Positions 7,779 to 15,537 of a DNA stretch of 17,472 nucleotides are shown in pieces. The stretch lies in contig JAMOUT010000003.1 in NCBI GenBank assembly GCA_027061995.1, positions 1 to 17,472 of the forward strand. The letters are read 5' to 3'. Below the pieces are notes generated by a model, which did not search any database, was not told the origin of the DNA, and saw nothing but the letters and a program-made list of their open reading frames with translations. The position numbers were made by a program, and so were the translations under genes. The stretch is from Candidatus Aminicenantota bacterium (GTDB lineage Bacteria; Acidobacteriota; Aminicenantia; JAMOAD01). Numbering within the stretch: the first letter of the stretch is position 1; every line of letters begins with the position of its first letter.

Positions 7779-9274
7779 AAAGGGTGTTATTTGCAGGAAG
7801 TTTTTTCTCATTATCAGGAATGGGGCTTTCCAGAATAAATGTGTTAAAGGAGAAAGATATGTTAACCGATATATTAAACTCTTTCGGGTTATCCGAAGAA
7901 GATATAAAAAAATTATTATCTTCATCTCTTGAAAAGGGGGGAGATTTCTCGGAAATTTATCTTGAAAATACTGTTTCCACCTTTTTAAAGTATGAAGAGG
8001 GGATATTAAAAAAGCCGGAGATAAATTTAAGCAAAGGAATCGGAATAAGAGTTGTATCAGGCGAGAGATTCGGGTATTCTTATTCAGAGTCTTTTGATAT
8101 GAAAGATCTTGAAAGCGTTGCAAAAACGGCAAATAAAATCATAAAATCAGGTTTGAAAAAAGGGGTAAAAGGATTTAAGCGAAAAAAAAAGATAAACAGA
8201 CATTATCCCGAAGATATTATCTCGGATATAAAATCGGAAAATAAGATAAAACTTTTAAAAGAGGGGTATGAATCTGTAATAGGAAAAAAACATGTAAAGA
8301 GAGTCTCTGTTTCGTATGCGGACGAGATAAAAGTTATATTAATTGCAAATTCCGATGGTTTAATGGTTTATGATATACAACCGCTTTTAAGATACAATAT
8401 TGAAATTATCGGTGAGAGAAGCGGTAAAAGAGTCAGAGGTTATGAAGGGGGAGGAGGAAGATACGGGTTGGATTATTTTCAAATAAAAACACCCGAGGAT
8501 ATAGCGAATGAATCATTCAGACAGATGAGTGTTCAACTTGACGCAAAAGATAGTCCCGCGGGTGAGATGAAGGTAGTTCTTGCTTCGGGTGATTCGGGGA
8601 TTCTCCTTCATGAATCAATAGGTCATCCGCTTGAAGCTGATTTTAACAGGAAAAAGACATCGGCTTTTTCAGACAGGGTAGGTGAAAAAGTAGCTTGCTC
8701 GGATTGCACTATTATAGATTCGGGAATTATTCAGGGTTCAAGAGGGAGCATAAACATAGATGATGAAGGTATTGAATCTTCAAAAACAGTATTGATAGAA
8801 AAAGGGGTATTAAAAGGTTATATGCATGACAAAATAAGCGGTAAATATTTTAAGACAAAACCTACGGGAAACGGAAGAAGGGAGTCTTATGAATATTATC
8901 CTCTGCCGAGAATGACAAATACATATCTTGATAAAGGTAAATATGTTCCCGAGGAGATTATAAGAAGTGTTAAAAAAGGGATTTTTGTGAAAAATTACAG
9001 CGGAGGAGAGGTTAATATAACAAACGGTGATTTTGTGTTTAAGGCGACGGAAGCATATATGATAGAGAACGGTAAAATAGGTTATCCTTTGAAAGGGGTG
9101 ACTCTTATAGGGAATGGTCCGGATATTCTTACAAAGATTGATATGGTGGGTAATGATTTAAAATTTAGTGATGGTAAATGGACATGCGGAAAAGAGGGGC
9201 AATCTGTTCCTGTCGGAGTCGGGATACCGACTGTCAGAATAAAAAAGATAACTGTCGGTGGTTCATCATTATAG
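7757..9274 (+). CDS. tldD: TldD-family metalloprotease with an N-terminal Tat-type signal
   Basis: TldD is half of the TldD/TldE zinc protease that trims peptides such as microcin B17 and unfolded substrates. Seen here: the HExxxH motif H285-E286-S-I-G-H290 in LLHESIGHPLEADF, and the C-terminal Cys (about 477) in TCGKEGQSVPVGVG, matching the metal-site Cys of the family. At 505 residues it is longer than E. coli TldD (481). The extra N-terminus reads MDRRDFVKRVLFAGSFFSLS, a twin-arginine RRDFVK followed by a hydrophobic stretch, so it is probably exported folded. The ATG lies inside asnB and follows GGAAG at 7 nt. TldE/PmbA, its usual partner, is not in the window. The operon setting next to glycan genes does not reveal a substrate. 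Confidence 0.9.
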   Translation: MDRRDFVKRVLFAGSFFSLSGMGLSRINVLKEKDMLTDILNSFGLSEEDIKKLLSSSLEKGGDFSEIYLENTVSTFLKYEEGILKKPEINLSKGIGIRVVSGERFGYSYSESFDMKDLESVAKTANKIIKSGLKKGVKGFKRKKKINRHYPEDIISDIKSENKIKLLKEGYESVIGKKHVKRVSVSYADEIKVILIANSDGLMVYDIQPLLRYNIEIIGERSGKRVRGYEGGGGRYGLDYFQIKTPEDIANESFRQMSVQLDAKDSPAGEMKVVLASGDSGILLHESIGHPLEADFNRKKTSAFSDRVGEKVACSDCTIIDSGIIQGSRGSINIDDEGIESSKTVLIEKGVLKGYMHDKISGKYFKTKPTGNGRRESYEYYPLPRMTNTYLDKGKYVPEEIIRSVKKGIFVKNYSGGEVNITNGDFVFKATEAYMIENGKIGYPLKGVTLIGNGPDILTKIDMVGNDLKFSDGKWTCGKEGQSVPVGVGIPTVRIKKITVGGSSL

Positions 9275-9507
9275 TTGACTGTTATTTGAACAGTAAGAGT
9301 GTATAAAAAATCATGAATTATCAGCTATGAGTTTTTAGAATTGATGACTGATTCCGGAATCTTAATTGGAATTAACAGCAGAAAAAGGCTGCGATGTCTG
9401 CTTGATTTTGTAAATTTATGATGGATACCAACCATATAAGAAGTATTATCCGATGTTTTTATTTTTTTTATCTTTATTATTCGATTTTTAGGGGGAATAA
9501 AGAAAGG
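9275..9507. other. non-coding stretch between tldD and yjbQ with small inverted repeats
   Basis: No convincing gene is seen. The region contains ACTGTT/AACAGT (9278-9283 and 9289-9294, 5-nt loop) four bases after the tldD stop, without a following T-run. It also has a perfect 12-bp palindrome GATTCCGGAATC (9350-9361). The word ATTCGATTTTT occurs at 9479-9489 and again at 9539-9549, flanking the next promoter. The first hairpin might shield the 3' end of the tldD message, but it is not a standard intrinsic terminator. Confidence 0.4.
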
Positions 9508-9536
9508 TTGACAAAACCCTGTGTAATATATAAAAT
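9508..9536 (+). promoter_or_regulatory. sigma-70-type promoter of the yjbQ-fabD-tyrS operon
   Basis: A perfect TTGACA (9508-9513), 17-nt spacer and TAAAAT (9531-9536) match the arrangement of the M16 operon promoter exactly. The predicted start near 9543 gives a leader of about 24 nt containing AAGGAGA at 9554-9560. Confidence 0.75.
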
Positions 9537-9566
9537 TAATTCGATTTTTTATCAAGGAGAAATTTG

Positions 9567-9980
9567 ATGAAATCATATACTAAATATCTTTGGTTTAACA
9601 CAAAAAAAAGAAGAGAGATTATCCATCTTACAAATGATGTTGAACAAGCTGTTATGGAGAGCGGAATTAAGGAGGGGTTTGTTCTTGTTTCCGCTATGCA
9701 TATTACTGCCGGAGTTATTGTAAATGATAATGAATCGGGTCTTCACGAGGATATTTTTGAGTGGCTTGAAAAATTGGCTCCATATGGTCCCCCTTATAAG
9801 CATCATATGACAGGTGAAGATAACGGAGATGCTCACCTTAAATCTATTTTAGTCCATCACGAGGTTATATTGCCTGTTACGGAGGGGAAACTTGATTTAG
9901 GTCCTTGGCAAAGAGTTTTTTATCTTGAGTTTGACGGAAGAAGAAATAAAAGATTAATAATAAAGATTTTAGGAGAATGA
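9567..9980 (+). CDS. yjbQ: YjbQ/UPF0047-family protein (secondary thiamine-phosphate synthase)
   Basis: The 137-residue single-domain protein covers the whole UPF0047 fold. Family marks are [19 protein letters not shown], the [15 protein letters not shown] block with conserved His residues, and the C-terminal [21 protein letters not shown]. coli YjbQ has a weak thiamine-phosphate synthase activity, but the physiological role of the family is unsettled. The start is the ATG at 9567, not the TTG just before it, because AAGGAGA (9554-9560) is correctly spaced for the ATG. It is the first gene of the operon, and its stop overlaps the ATG run at the start of fabD. Confidence 0.92.
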   Translation: MKSYTKYLWFNTKKRREIIHLTNDVEQAVMESGIKEGFVLVSAMHITAGVIVNDNESGLHEDIFEWLEKLAPYGPPYKHHMTGEDNGDAHLKSILVHHEVILPVTEGKLDLGPWQRVFYLEFDGRRNKRLIIKILGE

Positions 9981-9982
9981 TG

Positions 9983-10912
9983 ATGAGAAAAGCTTTTTTA
10001 TTCCCCGGACAAGGTTCCCAAAAAATAGGGATGGGAAAAGATTTTTATGAGAACAGTCAAAAGGCAAGAGAATTATTTGAGATAGCTGAAGAATCATTAA
10101 AAATTAATCTTAGAAAGATTTGTTTTGAAGGTCCCGAAGAGGATTTACAAAAAACGGAAAATACTCAACCGGCTCTTTTAACCGTAAGTTATATAGCTTA
10201 TTCTCTTTTGGAAAATATTAATCCCGATTATTCTGCCGGGCATAGTCTCGGAGAATGGACCGCTTATACGGGTGCCGGTTCTTTAAAGTTCGAGGATGCG
10301 ATTGTGCTTGTTAATAAAAGGGGAAAATATATGCAGACTTCTGTTCCCGTCGGGAAAGGGGCGATGGCTGCAATAATAGGTGAGCCTATGGAAAAAATTA
10401 AAGAGGGTTGTTCTAAAGTTGAAGGGATTTGCGAAATAGCAAATTGGAATACACATGAGCAAATTGTTATTTCGGGAGAATCGGAAGCAGTGCATAAAGC
10501 GGTTGATATTATTCAGCCGAAAAAACATGTTTTTTTGAAAGTATCAGCTCCCTTTCATTGTTCAATGATGGTTGAAGCTGAAAAAAGATTAAGTGAAGAC
10601 CTTGATAATGTTGAAATTGAGAATCCTAAGTATCCTATTATAAGAAATATAGATGCAAAGATAGTTCAAAAAAAGGATGAAGTTGTTGAGGGACTGAAAA
10701 AGCAGGTATCATCCGGAGTTATGTGGTATCCTACTATGGAAAAAATCTTGAATGAGCTTGAAATCGATACATTCATTGAATTCGGAGAGGGTAGGGTATT
10801 AACCAATATGGCAAGAAAAATTTCAAGAAAATTTGATAAACGGATACAAGTTTACAATATCTCGGATATGAAATCACTTGAGGAGAGTTATAATGAGCTT
10901 CAAAAAGCCTGA
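9983..10912 (+). CDS. fabD: malonyl-CoA:ACP transacylase
   Basis: FabD transfers malonyl groups from CoA to acyl carrier protein to feed fatty acid elongation in the cytoplasm. The 309-residue length is the family norm (about 310). Motifs: GQGSQ at residues 9-13, nucleophile elbow GHSLGEW with S88, the carboxylate-binding Arg in NKRGKYM (R113), and the catalytic His in APFHCSM (H192). Three ATG codons lie in a row at 9977, 9980 and 9983. AGGAG (9971-9975) is correctly spaced only for the last, which also gives the usual [11 protein letters not shown] start. No other fab genes lie nearby, so it is separated from the common fab cluster. Its end overlaps tyrS by 20 nt. Confidence 0.97.
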   Translation: MRKAFLFPGQGSQKIGMGKDFYENSQKARELFEIAEESLKINLRKICFEGPEEDLQKTENTQPALLTVSYIAYSLLENINPDYSAGHSLGEWTAYTGAGSLKFEDAIVLVNKRGKYMQTSVPVGKGAMAAIIGEPMEKIKEGCSKVEGICEIANWNTHEQIVISGESEAVHKAVDIIQPKKHVFLKVSAPFHCSMMVEAEKRLSEDLDNVEIENPKYPIIRNIDAKIVQKKDEVVEGLKKQVSSGVMWYPTMEKILNELEIDTFIEFGEGRVLTNMARKISRKFDKRIQVYNISDMKSLEESYNELQKA

Positions 10913-12134
10913 AGAACAATTTGAATTAATAAAAAAAGGTGCGGAAGAGATAATACCGGAAGATGAATTATTTAAAAAACTTGAAAAATCATATAAACAA
11001 AATAAACCTTTGGTTATAAAAGCGGGATTTGACCCGACCGCTCCCGATATTCATCTCGGGCACACGGTTCTTTTGAGAAAGATGAAGCATTTTCAGGACC
11101 TGGGTCATACTGTTGTTTTTTTAATCGGTGATTTTACAGCTTTAATCGGTGATCCCACGGGAAGAAATAAAACAAGAAAACCTATTACAAAAGAGCAGAT
11201 ACTGAAAAATACGGAAACATACAAGGAGCAGGTATTTAAGATTCTTGACCCTGAAAAAACAGTGGTTGATTTTAATTCGAGATGGCTTTCAAAACTATCT
11301 CTTGAAGATATTATTCATCTTACTTCAAAATATACTGTTGCAAGGATTCTTGAAAGGGATGATTTTACAAAAAGATATAAAGAGGGGATATCGATTTCAA
11401 TGCATGAGTTATTATATCCTCTGATGCAGGGATACGATTCCATAGCATTAAAAGCGGATGTTGAACTCGGGGGAACGGATCAAAAGTTTAATCTTCTTGT
11501 CGGAAGAGCTCTTCAGAAAGAATACGGACAGGAACCACAGATAATATTAACTATGCCCATATTGGAAGGACTCGACGGAGTGAATAAAATGAGTAAATCT
11601 TTGGGAAATTATGTAGGTGTATATGATTCCCCCTCCGAGATGTTCGGTAAAATAATGTCTGTTAGTGATGAGCTTATGTATAGATACTATCTTTTACTTA
11701 CCGATGTTTCCGAAAATGAGATAGAAAATTGGAAAAAAGAGGTGATTAAAGGTAAAATTAATCCTAAAAATCTTAAAATAAAGCTTGGAGAGATGATTGT
11801 TAAGGATTTTTGGTCGGAAGAGGATGCAAAAAAAGCATCGGAGGAGTTTGAAAGTGTTTTTAGTAGAAAAGATAGTATTCCGGAAGATATACCTGAGATA
11901 GGTAGAGGAGAGTTCGAACTTCAATCAAATAAGATTTCTCTTATAGAGCTTTTGAAAAAAATCACTTCGAGAGAAAATATATCGTCTTCGGAATTAAAAA
12001 GACTTGTTAAATCGGGTGCTGTTTCAATAAACGGAGAGAAAAAAAATAAGATAGATGATAATATAATTATAGAAGATGAGATGATTATAAGAATAGGAAA
12101 GAAACGGTTTTACAGAATAAAAAAAGATAAATAA
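10893..12134 (+). CDS. tyrS: tyrosyl-tRNA synthetase
   Basis: This class I synthetase charges tRNA-Tyr with tyrosine. At 413 residues it is of normal length. The HIGH-type motif is HLGH in [20 protein letters not shown], and the KMSKS motif is intact in [25 protein letters not shown] is the tyrosine-pocket segment. The C-terminal S4 RNA-binding domain is present ([17 protein letters not shown]). The [12 protein letters not shown] form is typical of the second bacterial TyrRS clade (TyrZ-like). I chose the ATG at 10893 over the in-frame TTG at 10878 because AGGAG (10881-10885) is 7 nt before the ATG. The start lies inside fabD, so the two are translationally linked. Confidence 0.97.
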   Translation: MSFKKPEEQFELIKKGAEEIIPEDELFKKLEKSYKQNKPLVIKAGFDPTAPDIHLGHTVLLRKMKHFQDLGHTVVFLIGDFTALIGDPTGRNKTRKPITKEQILKNTETYKEQVFKILDPEKTVVDFNSRWLSKLSLEDIIHLTSKYTVARILERDDFTKRYKEGISISMHELLYPLMQGYDSIALKADVELGGTDQKFNLLVGRALQKEYGQEPQIILTMPILEGLDGVNKMSKSLGNYVGVYDSPSEMFGKIMSVSDELMYRYYLLLTDVSENEIENWKKEVIKGKINPKNLKIKLGEMIVKDFWSEEDAKKASEEFESVFSRKDSIPEDIPEIGRGEFELQSNKISLIELLKKITSRENISSSELKRLVKSGAVSINGEKKNKIDDNIIIEDEMIIRIGKKRFYRIKKDK

Positions 12135-12160
12135 ATTTATATAAGGGAAGGAGGAATTAT

Positions 12161-13471
12161 ATGTATAAAGAATTAATTGACAAGATTGAAGACAGAACTA
12201 TTGTCGTAGGTGTTATAGGTCTCGGTTATGTTGGTTTGCCACTTGCAAGAGAGGTTTTAAAAAATGATTTTAAAGTCATAGGTTTTGATGTTGATTCTAA
12301 AAAAGTTGATATGATTAATAGAGGTAAAACATATATTAAACACATATCGGATGAATTTTTAAAAGAATATGTTTTGGAAAAAGAAAAGTTTTTTGCGACT
12401 ACCGAATATAACAAAATTAAGGAAACGGATATAATCTTGATCTGTGTTCCCACTCCGCTTGACAGATATAAAAACCCCGATTTAAAATATGTAATTGATA
12501 CTACTCAGAAAATAAAAGAATATTTGAGAAAAGGGCATGTTATAGTCCTTGAAAGCACAACATATCCGGGAACAACAGAGGAGGTTTTATTAAAAATCCT
12601 TGAAGAGAGCGGTTTAAAAGAGGGTAAGGATTTTTATCTCGGATATTCACCCGAAAGAGAAGATCCCGGAAATAAAAACTTTAATACCAAAACAATCCCT
12701 AAAATTGTCAGCTCTATTACAAAAGAGGGGCTTATGGTTATTGAAAAGTTCTATGGCTCCGTAATTGATAATCCTGTCCCTGTTTCTTCATGTAAGGTTG
12801 CCGAAGCTTCAAAAATATTGGAAAATATATATAGGGCTGTAAATATAGCTCTTGTAAATGAACTTAAAATGATATTTGACAGGATGGGAATAAATGTTTG
12901 GGAAGTTATTGATGCCGCAAAAACAAAGCCATTCGGTTTTAATGCTTTTTATCCCGGTCCCGGTCTCGGAGGACATTGCATACCGATAGATCCTTTTTAT
13001 CTTACTTATAAGGCAAAAGAATTTGACTATAATACAAAATTCATAGAACTTGCCGGTGAGATAAACACTTATCAACCTTATTATGTTATTCAAAGAGTCC
13101 TTGAAACATTGGATGAGAATGGTAAAACATTAAAAGATGCTAAAATACTTGTGCTTGGCGTAGCATACAAAAAGAATATTGATGATATGAGAGAGAGTCC
13201 GTCTATAAAAATAATAGATTTACTAAAAGGGAAAGGTGCTTGGGTTGATTATTATGACCCTTATATAAAAGAGGTCGGAGATTTAAGGCATTACCCCGAA
13301 CTTAAACTCAAGTCAATAAAGTATGATAAAGACAGGATAAAAGAATATGATCTTGTTTTATTGACTACTGATCATTCTGATTTTGATTATAAAGAGATTC
13401 TTGAGAATGCGAACCTTATAGTTGATACAAGAAATGCTTTTCCTAACCATGAAAAAGTTTACAGAGGTTAG
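12161..13471 (+). CDS. wbpA: UDP-N-acetyl-D-glucosamine 6-dehydrogenase-like (WbpA-type nucleotide-sugar dehydrogenase)
   Basis: This is a 436-residue NAD-dependent dehydrogenase. It has the Rossmann motif GVIGLGYVGLPLA at residues 17-29, the CVPTPLD segment, SPEREDPGN, the Lys of EASKILENIYR (about K218), and the catalytic Cys273 in GPGLGGHCIPIDPFYLTYKA. That last block is characteristic of the WbpA branch, which oxidises UDP-GlcNAc to UDP-GlcNAcA for O-antigen or capsule; UDP-ManNAc dehydrogenases (WecC) are close relatives, so the substrate is an inference. The start has a full AAGGAGG (12148-12154) 6 nt upstream. It follows tyrS by 26 nt with no clear promoter between, so it is probably the last gene of that operon. 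It may supply a uronic acid donor for the AsnB-like enzyme encoded upstream. Confidence 0.87.
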   Translation: MYKELIDKIEDRTIVVGVIGLGYVGLPLAREVLKNDFKVIGFDVDSKKVDMINRGKTYIKHISDEFLKEYVLEKEKFFATTEYNKIKETDIILICVPTPLDRYKNPDLKYVIDTTQKIKEYLRKGHVIVLESTTYPGTTEEVLLKILEESGLKEGKDFYLGYSPEREDPGNKNFNTKTIPKIVSSITKEGLMVIEKFYGSVIDNPVPVSSCKVAEASKILENIYRAVNIALVNELKMIFDRMGINVWEVIDAAKTKPFGFNAFYPGPGLGGHCIPIDPFYLTYKAKEFDYNTKFIELAGEINTYQPYYVIQRVLETLDENGKTLKDAKILVLGVAYKKNIDDMRESPSIKIIDLLKGKGAWVDYYDPYIKEVGDLRHYPELKLKSIKYDKDRIKEYDLVLLTTDHSDFDYKEILENANLIVDTRNAFPNHEKVYRG

Positions 13472-13483
13472 GATGAACGATAT

Positions 13484-14179
13484 TCATATTCTCGGGGTGG
13501 CGATAGTATAGATATCAATCGATGAAAAACCGATAGGTTCTATTGTTTTTTTTATCTCTTTGAAAGTTGAACCTGTTGTCAGGACATCGTCCACAATAAG
13601 TATTGATTTATTATCATATGTTTTTCTATCCGTTTTTTTTATAATTGAAAACACTCCCCTAAGATTTTTTTCTCTTTCCGTTTTGCTTAATATGGATTGC
13701 GGCATTGTCTCTTTCTCTTTTTTTATTATCGATAATATCGGGATATTTGTTTCCTTACTTATAATTTTCGCTATTATCTCCGTTTGGTTAAATCCTCTCT
13801 CTTTTCTCTTTTTGGATGTTAAGGGAACGGGTAGCAGGAAATCATATTTATCAAACACAGTTTTATCTGTAAAAAATAAAGCTCTCTCAGTTAGAATTTT
13901 GCCGAGAGGTTGATATTGATTAAATTTAAAAAGATGGAGGATGTCCTTAACGATGTTTTCATATGAAAATACTGAGATATGAATTGAATTATCATCAATT
14001 TGAAAATTTTGTTCCCTTAATAATTTATAATCAAGCTCCGCAATACATTCTCTGCAAATTATATTTTCATCATATTTAAGTTTATTTCTACAAACATTAC
14101 ATTGTGAAGGATATATTATATTTATTATAAAAGGAATTATATCTTTTATATAAGACCTTTCTCTCTTTTTTCCTGACAT
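13484..14179 (-). CDS. comF: ComF-family phosphoribosyltransferase-like protein
   Basis: ComF proteins have an N-terminal zinc ribbon and a type I phosphoribosyltransferase domain and take part in DNA uptake or processing in naturally competent bacteria. Present here: CNVC and, 16 residues further on, CREC; the VPLTSKKRKERGFNQTEIIA block; and the PRPP loop ILIVDDVLTTGSTFKE. The length of about 231 residues is normal. Start choice is uncertain: ATG at 14179 gives MSGKKRERSYIKD, while a TTG at 14200 adds seven residues; neither has a clear ribosome site. Both lie inside the upstream dksA-like gene, so translation is probably coupled. The 3' end faces the wbpA-like gene with only 12 nt between stops and no recognisable terminator. 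Confidence 0.92.
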   Translation of the reverse strand: MSGKKRERSYIKDIIPFIINIIYPSQCNVCRNKLKYDENIICRECIAELDYKLLREQNFQIDDNSIHISVFSYENIVKDILHLFKFNQYQPLGKILTERALFFTDKTVFDKYDFLLPVPLTSKKRKERGFNQTEIIAKIISKETNIPILSIIKKEKETMPQSILSKTEREKNLRGVFSIIKKTDRKTYDNKSILIVDDVLTTGSTFKEIKKTIEPIGFSSIDIYTIATPRI

Positions 14180-14505
14180 TTGACACAAAAAGGTGCCCAA
14201 GGTATTGCTTCTATTCTCTTAGGATTAATCTCTTTACCGCATATTTCACAAATACCGAAATTACCACCCTCTATCTTTTTCAGAGAAATTTCAATGGAAT
14301 TATATATCTTGAGTTCTTTATATGAGAGTTGAGAAAGATAGTGTAAACTATAATGAGCAACAGCTTTATCCCCCTCATCAAGAGTTGCTCTTTCACTTGT
14401 TTCATTGGATTGAGACACTATTTCATCCAAAGAGGAAATTATATCTTCTCTTTTTTTTAATAATTTATCTTTTATCCGTTTTAAAAATGTTTTGGAATAA
14501 GACAT
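14146..14505 (-). CDS. DksA/TraR-family zinc-finger transcription factor
   Basis: The 119-residue protein has a long N-terminal coiled coil (about residues 5-80) and a four-Cys zinc finger: C86-x2-C89 in CEICG and C107-x2-C110 in CVKC. The coiled-coil turn carries D43-E-G-D46-K-A, matching the DxxDxA tip motif with which DksA reaches the RNA polymerase secondary channel. DksA works with ppGpp to adjust rRNA and amino-acid gene transcription, so a stringent-response role is plausible. At 119 residues it is shorter than E. coli DksA (151) and closer to YbiI- or YteA-like relatives. AGGAGA (14517-14512) is 6 nt before the ATG. It is co-transcribed with comF, which starts inside it. An inverted repeat overlaps its -10 box. 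Confidence 0.92.
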   Translation of the reverse strand: MSYSKTFLKRIKDKLLKKREDIISSLDEIVSQSNETSERATLDEGDKAVAHYSLHYLSQLSYKELKIYNSIEISLKKIEGGNFGICEICGKEINPKRIEAIPWAPFCVKCQEKREKGLI

Positions 14506-14526
14506 TTTTTTCTCCTCTTAAAGTCA

Positions 14527-14547
14527 TATATCTTACTTTAAGATATA
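14527..14547. repeat. 9-bp inverted repeat (operator-like dyad)
   Basis: TATATCTTA (14527-14535) and TAAGATATA (14539-14547) form a perfect 9-bp inverted repeat around CTT. The left arm contains the predicted -10 box of the dksA-like gene, and the repeat fills part of the spacer, where a repressor or autoregulator could block RNA polymerase. AT-rich dyads are common by chance, but this one is perfect over 18 paired bases. Confidence 0.55.
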
Positions 14548-14558
14548 AAAGATGTCAA
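14530..14558 (-). promoter_or_regulatory. sigma-70-type promoter of the dksA-like/comF operon
   Basis: Read on the minus strand: TTGACA (14558-14553, perfect), a 17-nt spacer and TAAGAT (14535-14530, 4 of 6). The predicted start near 14523 gives a leader of about 17 nt that includes the AGGAGA ribosome site. Confidence 0.65.
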
Positions 14559-14722
14559 TAGCTTAATAATTTGCCCTAAAATTCTACTATTTATAATCAA
14601 TCTTTTGTAATAATCATTGAAAACATTAGAACGAAAAAGTATTAAGAACTGTTAAAATTGACAATATTAACAACAATACGGACTTTTGTTGAATTAAAAA
14701 AGCAATAATAATCTATTGATAA

Positions 14723-15484
14723 TTAGATTGTCAGATTTATGAAATTAGAGTCAGGTGTTTGAATACCCGTATAAGAATTATTTATGATATTGATTACTCT
14801 GTCGGAAACTTGCGGTTTTTCCGATATATTAAAATTATCGGGTGAATCGGGTTTATTTGATTTCATGTTTTCTTCCATCTCTTTTTGCCTTTCTTTCATA
14901 ATCTCGGTTCTTGCTTTGTTCTCCATCTGTCTTGCTTTTGCGGCTACCTGTCGGTCTTGCGGAGAAGGATCTTGAGGAGCAAGAGCGGCTCTCTGAATCT
15001 TTTTTGCTTTTTCAAGGGTTGCTTCGGGATTATTTGGAACCTCTGATGTATCAATCGTCACTTCCCCCGCTATGGCATAAAGTTGTCCGTCAGGACCCCT
15101 TTTATATTCAAATTGCGCACCTGATATTATTAATCCCGCTCCCGCCATCATATGCGCTTGTTCATGCTGTCTGACCTTTTTATCCGTTTCTTTTAATTTT
15201 TTCACCTCTTCTCTCTCTTTTTCCGTAAGACCGTCAGCCCCTTTATCTTTTTCATTTTTGGAAACACCGGTTTTGTTTTGATTATCTTTTTTGTTGATGT
15301 TAAATTTATCATTCGGTAAAGTATTGTTTCGGCTTATATCTGATTCTTGAAGATTAAAAATATCATCTTGATTATTGGGATTGTTTTTATTATTATTGTC
15401 TCCATTATCTATTTTGACCCCGTATTTTTGGTTAAGAAAATATTCATTAAAGATATTGGAACCATTACCTACCGAACCTATCAT
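14723..15484 (-). CDS. SprA-related putative metalloprotease
   Basis: The 253-residue protein belongs to the SprA-related putative metalloprotease family (distinct from the large gliding protein also called SprA). The family core is clear: LTEKEREEVKKLKETDKKVR leads into the zinc motif HEQAH (H107-E108, H111), followed by YKRGPDGQLYAIAGEV, DTSEVP and AALAPQDPSPQDRQVAAKAR. The family's biochemical role is not established. Residues about 25-75 are low complexity, rich in Asn, Asp and Lys, and probably disordered. No signal peptide or membrane segment is present. The ATG has no ribosome site; a promoter 7 nt upstream suggests a leaderless message. It is a single-gene unit, with comF/dksA-like genes downstream under their own promoter. 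Confidence 0.87.
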   Translation of the reverse strand: MIGSVGNGSNIFNEYFLNQKYGVKIDNGDNNNKNNPNNQDDIFNLQESDISRNNTLPNDKFNINKKDNQNKTGVSKNEKDKGADGLTEKEREEVKKLKETDKKVRQHEQAHMMAGAGLIISGAQFEYKRGPDGQLYAIAGEVTIDTSEVPNNPEATLEKAKKIQRAALAPQDPSPQDRQVAAKARQMENKARTEIMKERQKEMEENMKSNKPDSPDNFNISEKPQVSDRVINIINNSYTGIQTPDSNFINLTI

Positions 15485-15491
15485 TATTAAA

Positions 15492-15519
15492 AATATAACA
15501 TTATTTTAAAAAAAGTCAA
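15492..15519 (-). promoter_or_regulatory. promoter of the SprA-related gene, leaderless arrangement
   Basis: Read on the minus strand: TTGACT (15519-15514), a 16-nt spacer and TATATT (15497-15492, 5 of 6). Only 7 nt separate the -10 box from the ATG at 15484, so transcription should begin at or one base before the start codon. Confidence 0.6.
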
Positions 15520-15537
15520 GATGAGAAAAAGTATATT

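Noticed and set aside
7698-8132. A 144-residue minus-strand ORF across the asnB/tldD junction.
   Set aside because: It is antisense to two firm genes with full family motifs; it is a shadow frame.
9278-9294. An intrinsic terminator after tldD.
   Set aside because: The stem is only 6 bp and is followed by AAGAGTG, not a T-run.
9325-9576. An 83-residue minus-strand ORF in the tldD-yjbQ gap.
   Set aside because: It shows no recognisable family, low-complexity composition and no ribosome site, and it covers the yjbQ promoter.
14670-14695. A terminator for the SprA-like gene from CAACAA/TTGTTG around 14670-14691.
   Set aside because: The stem is weak and AT-rich, and no U-tract follows in the minus-strand direction.
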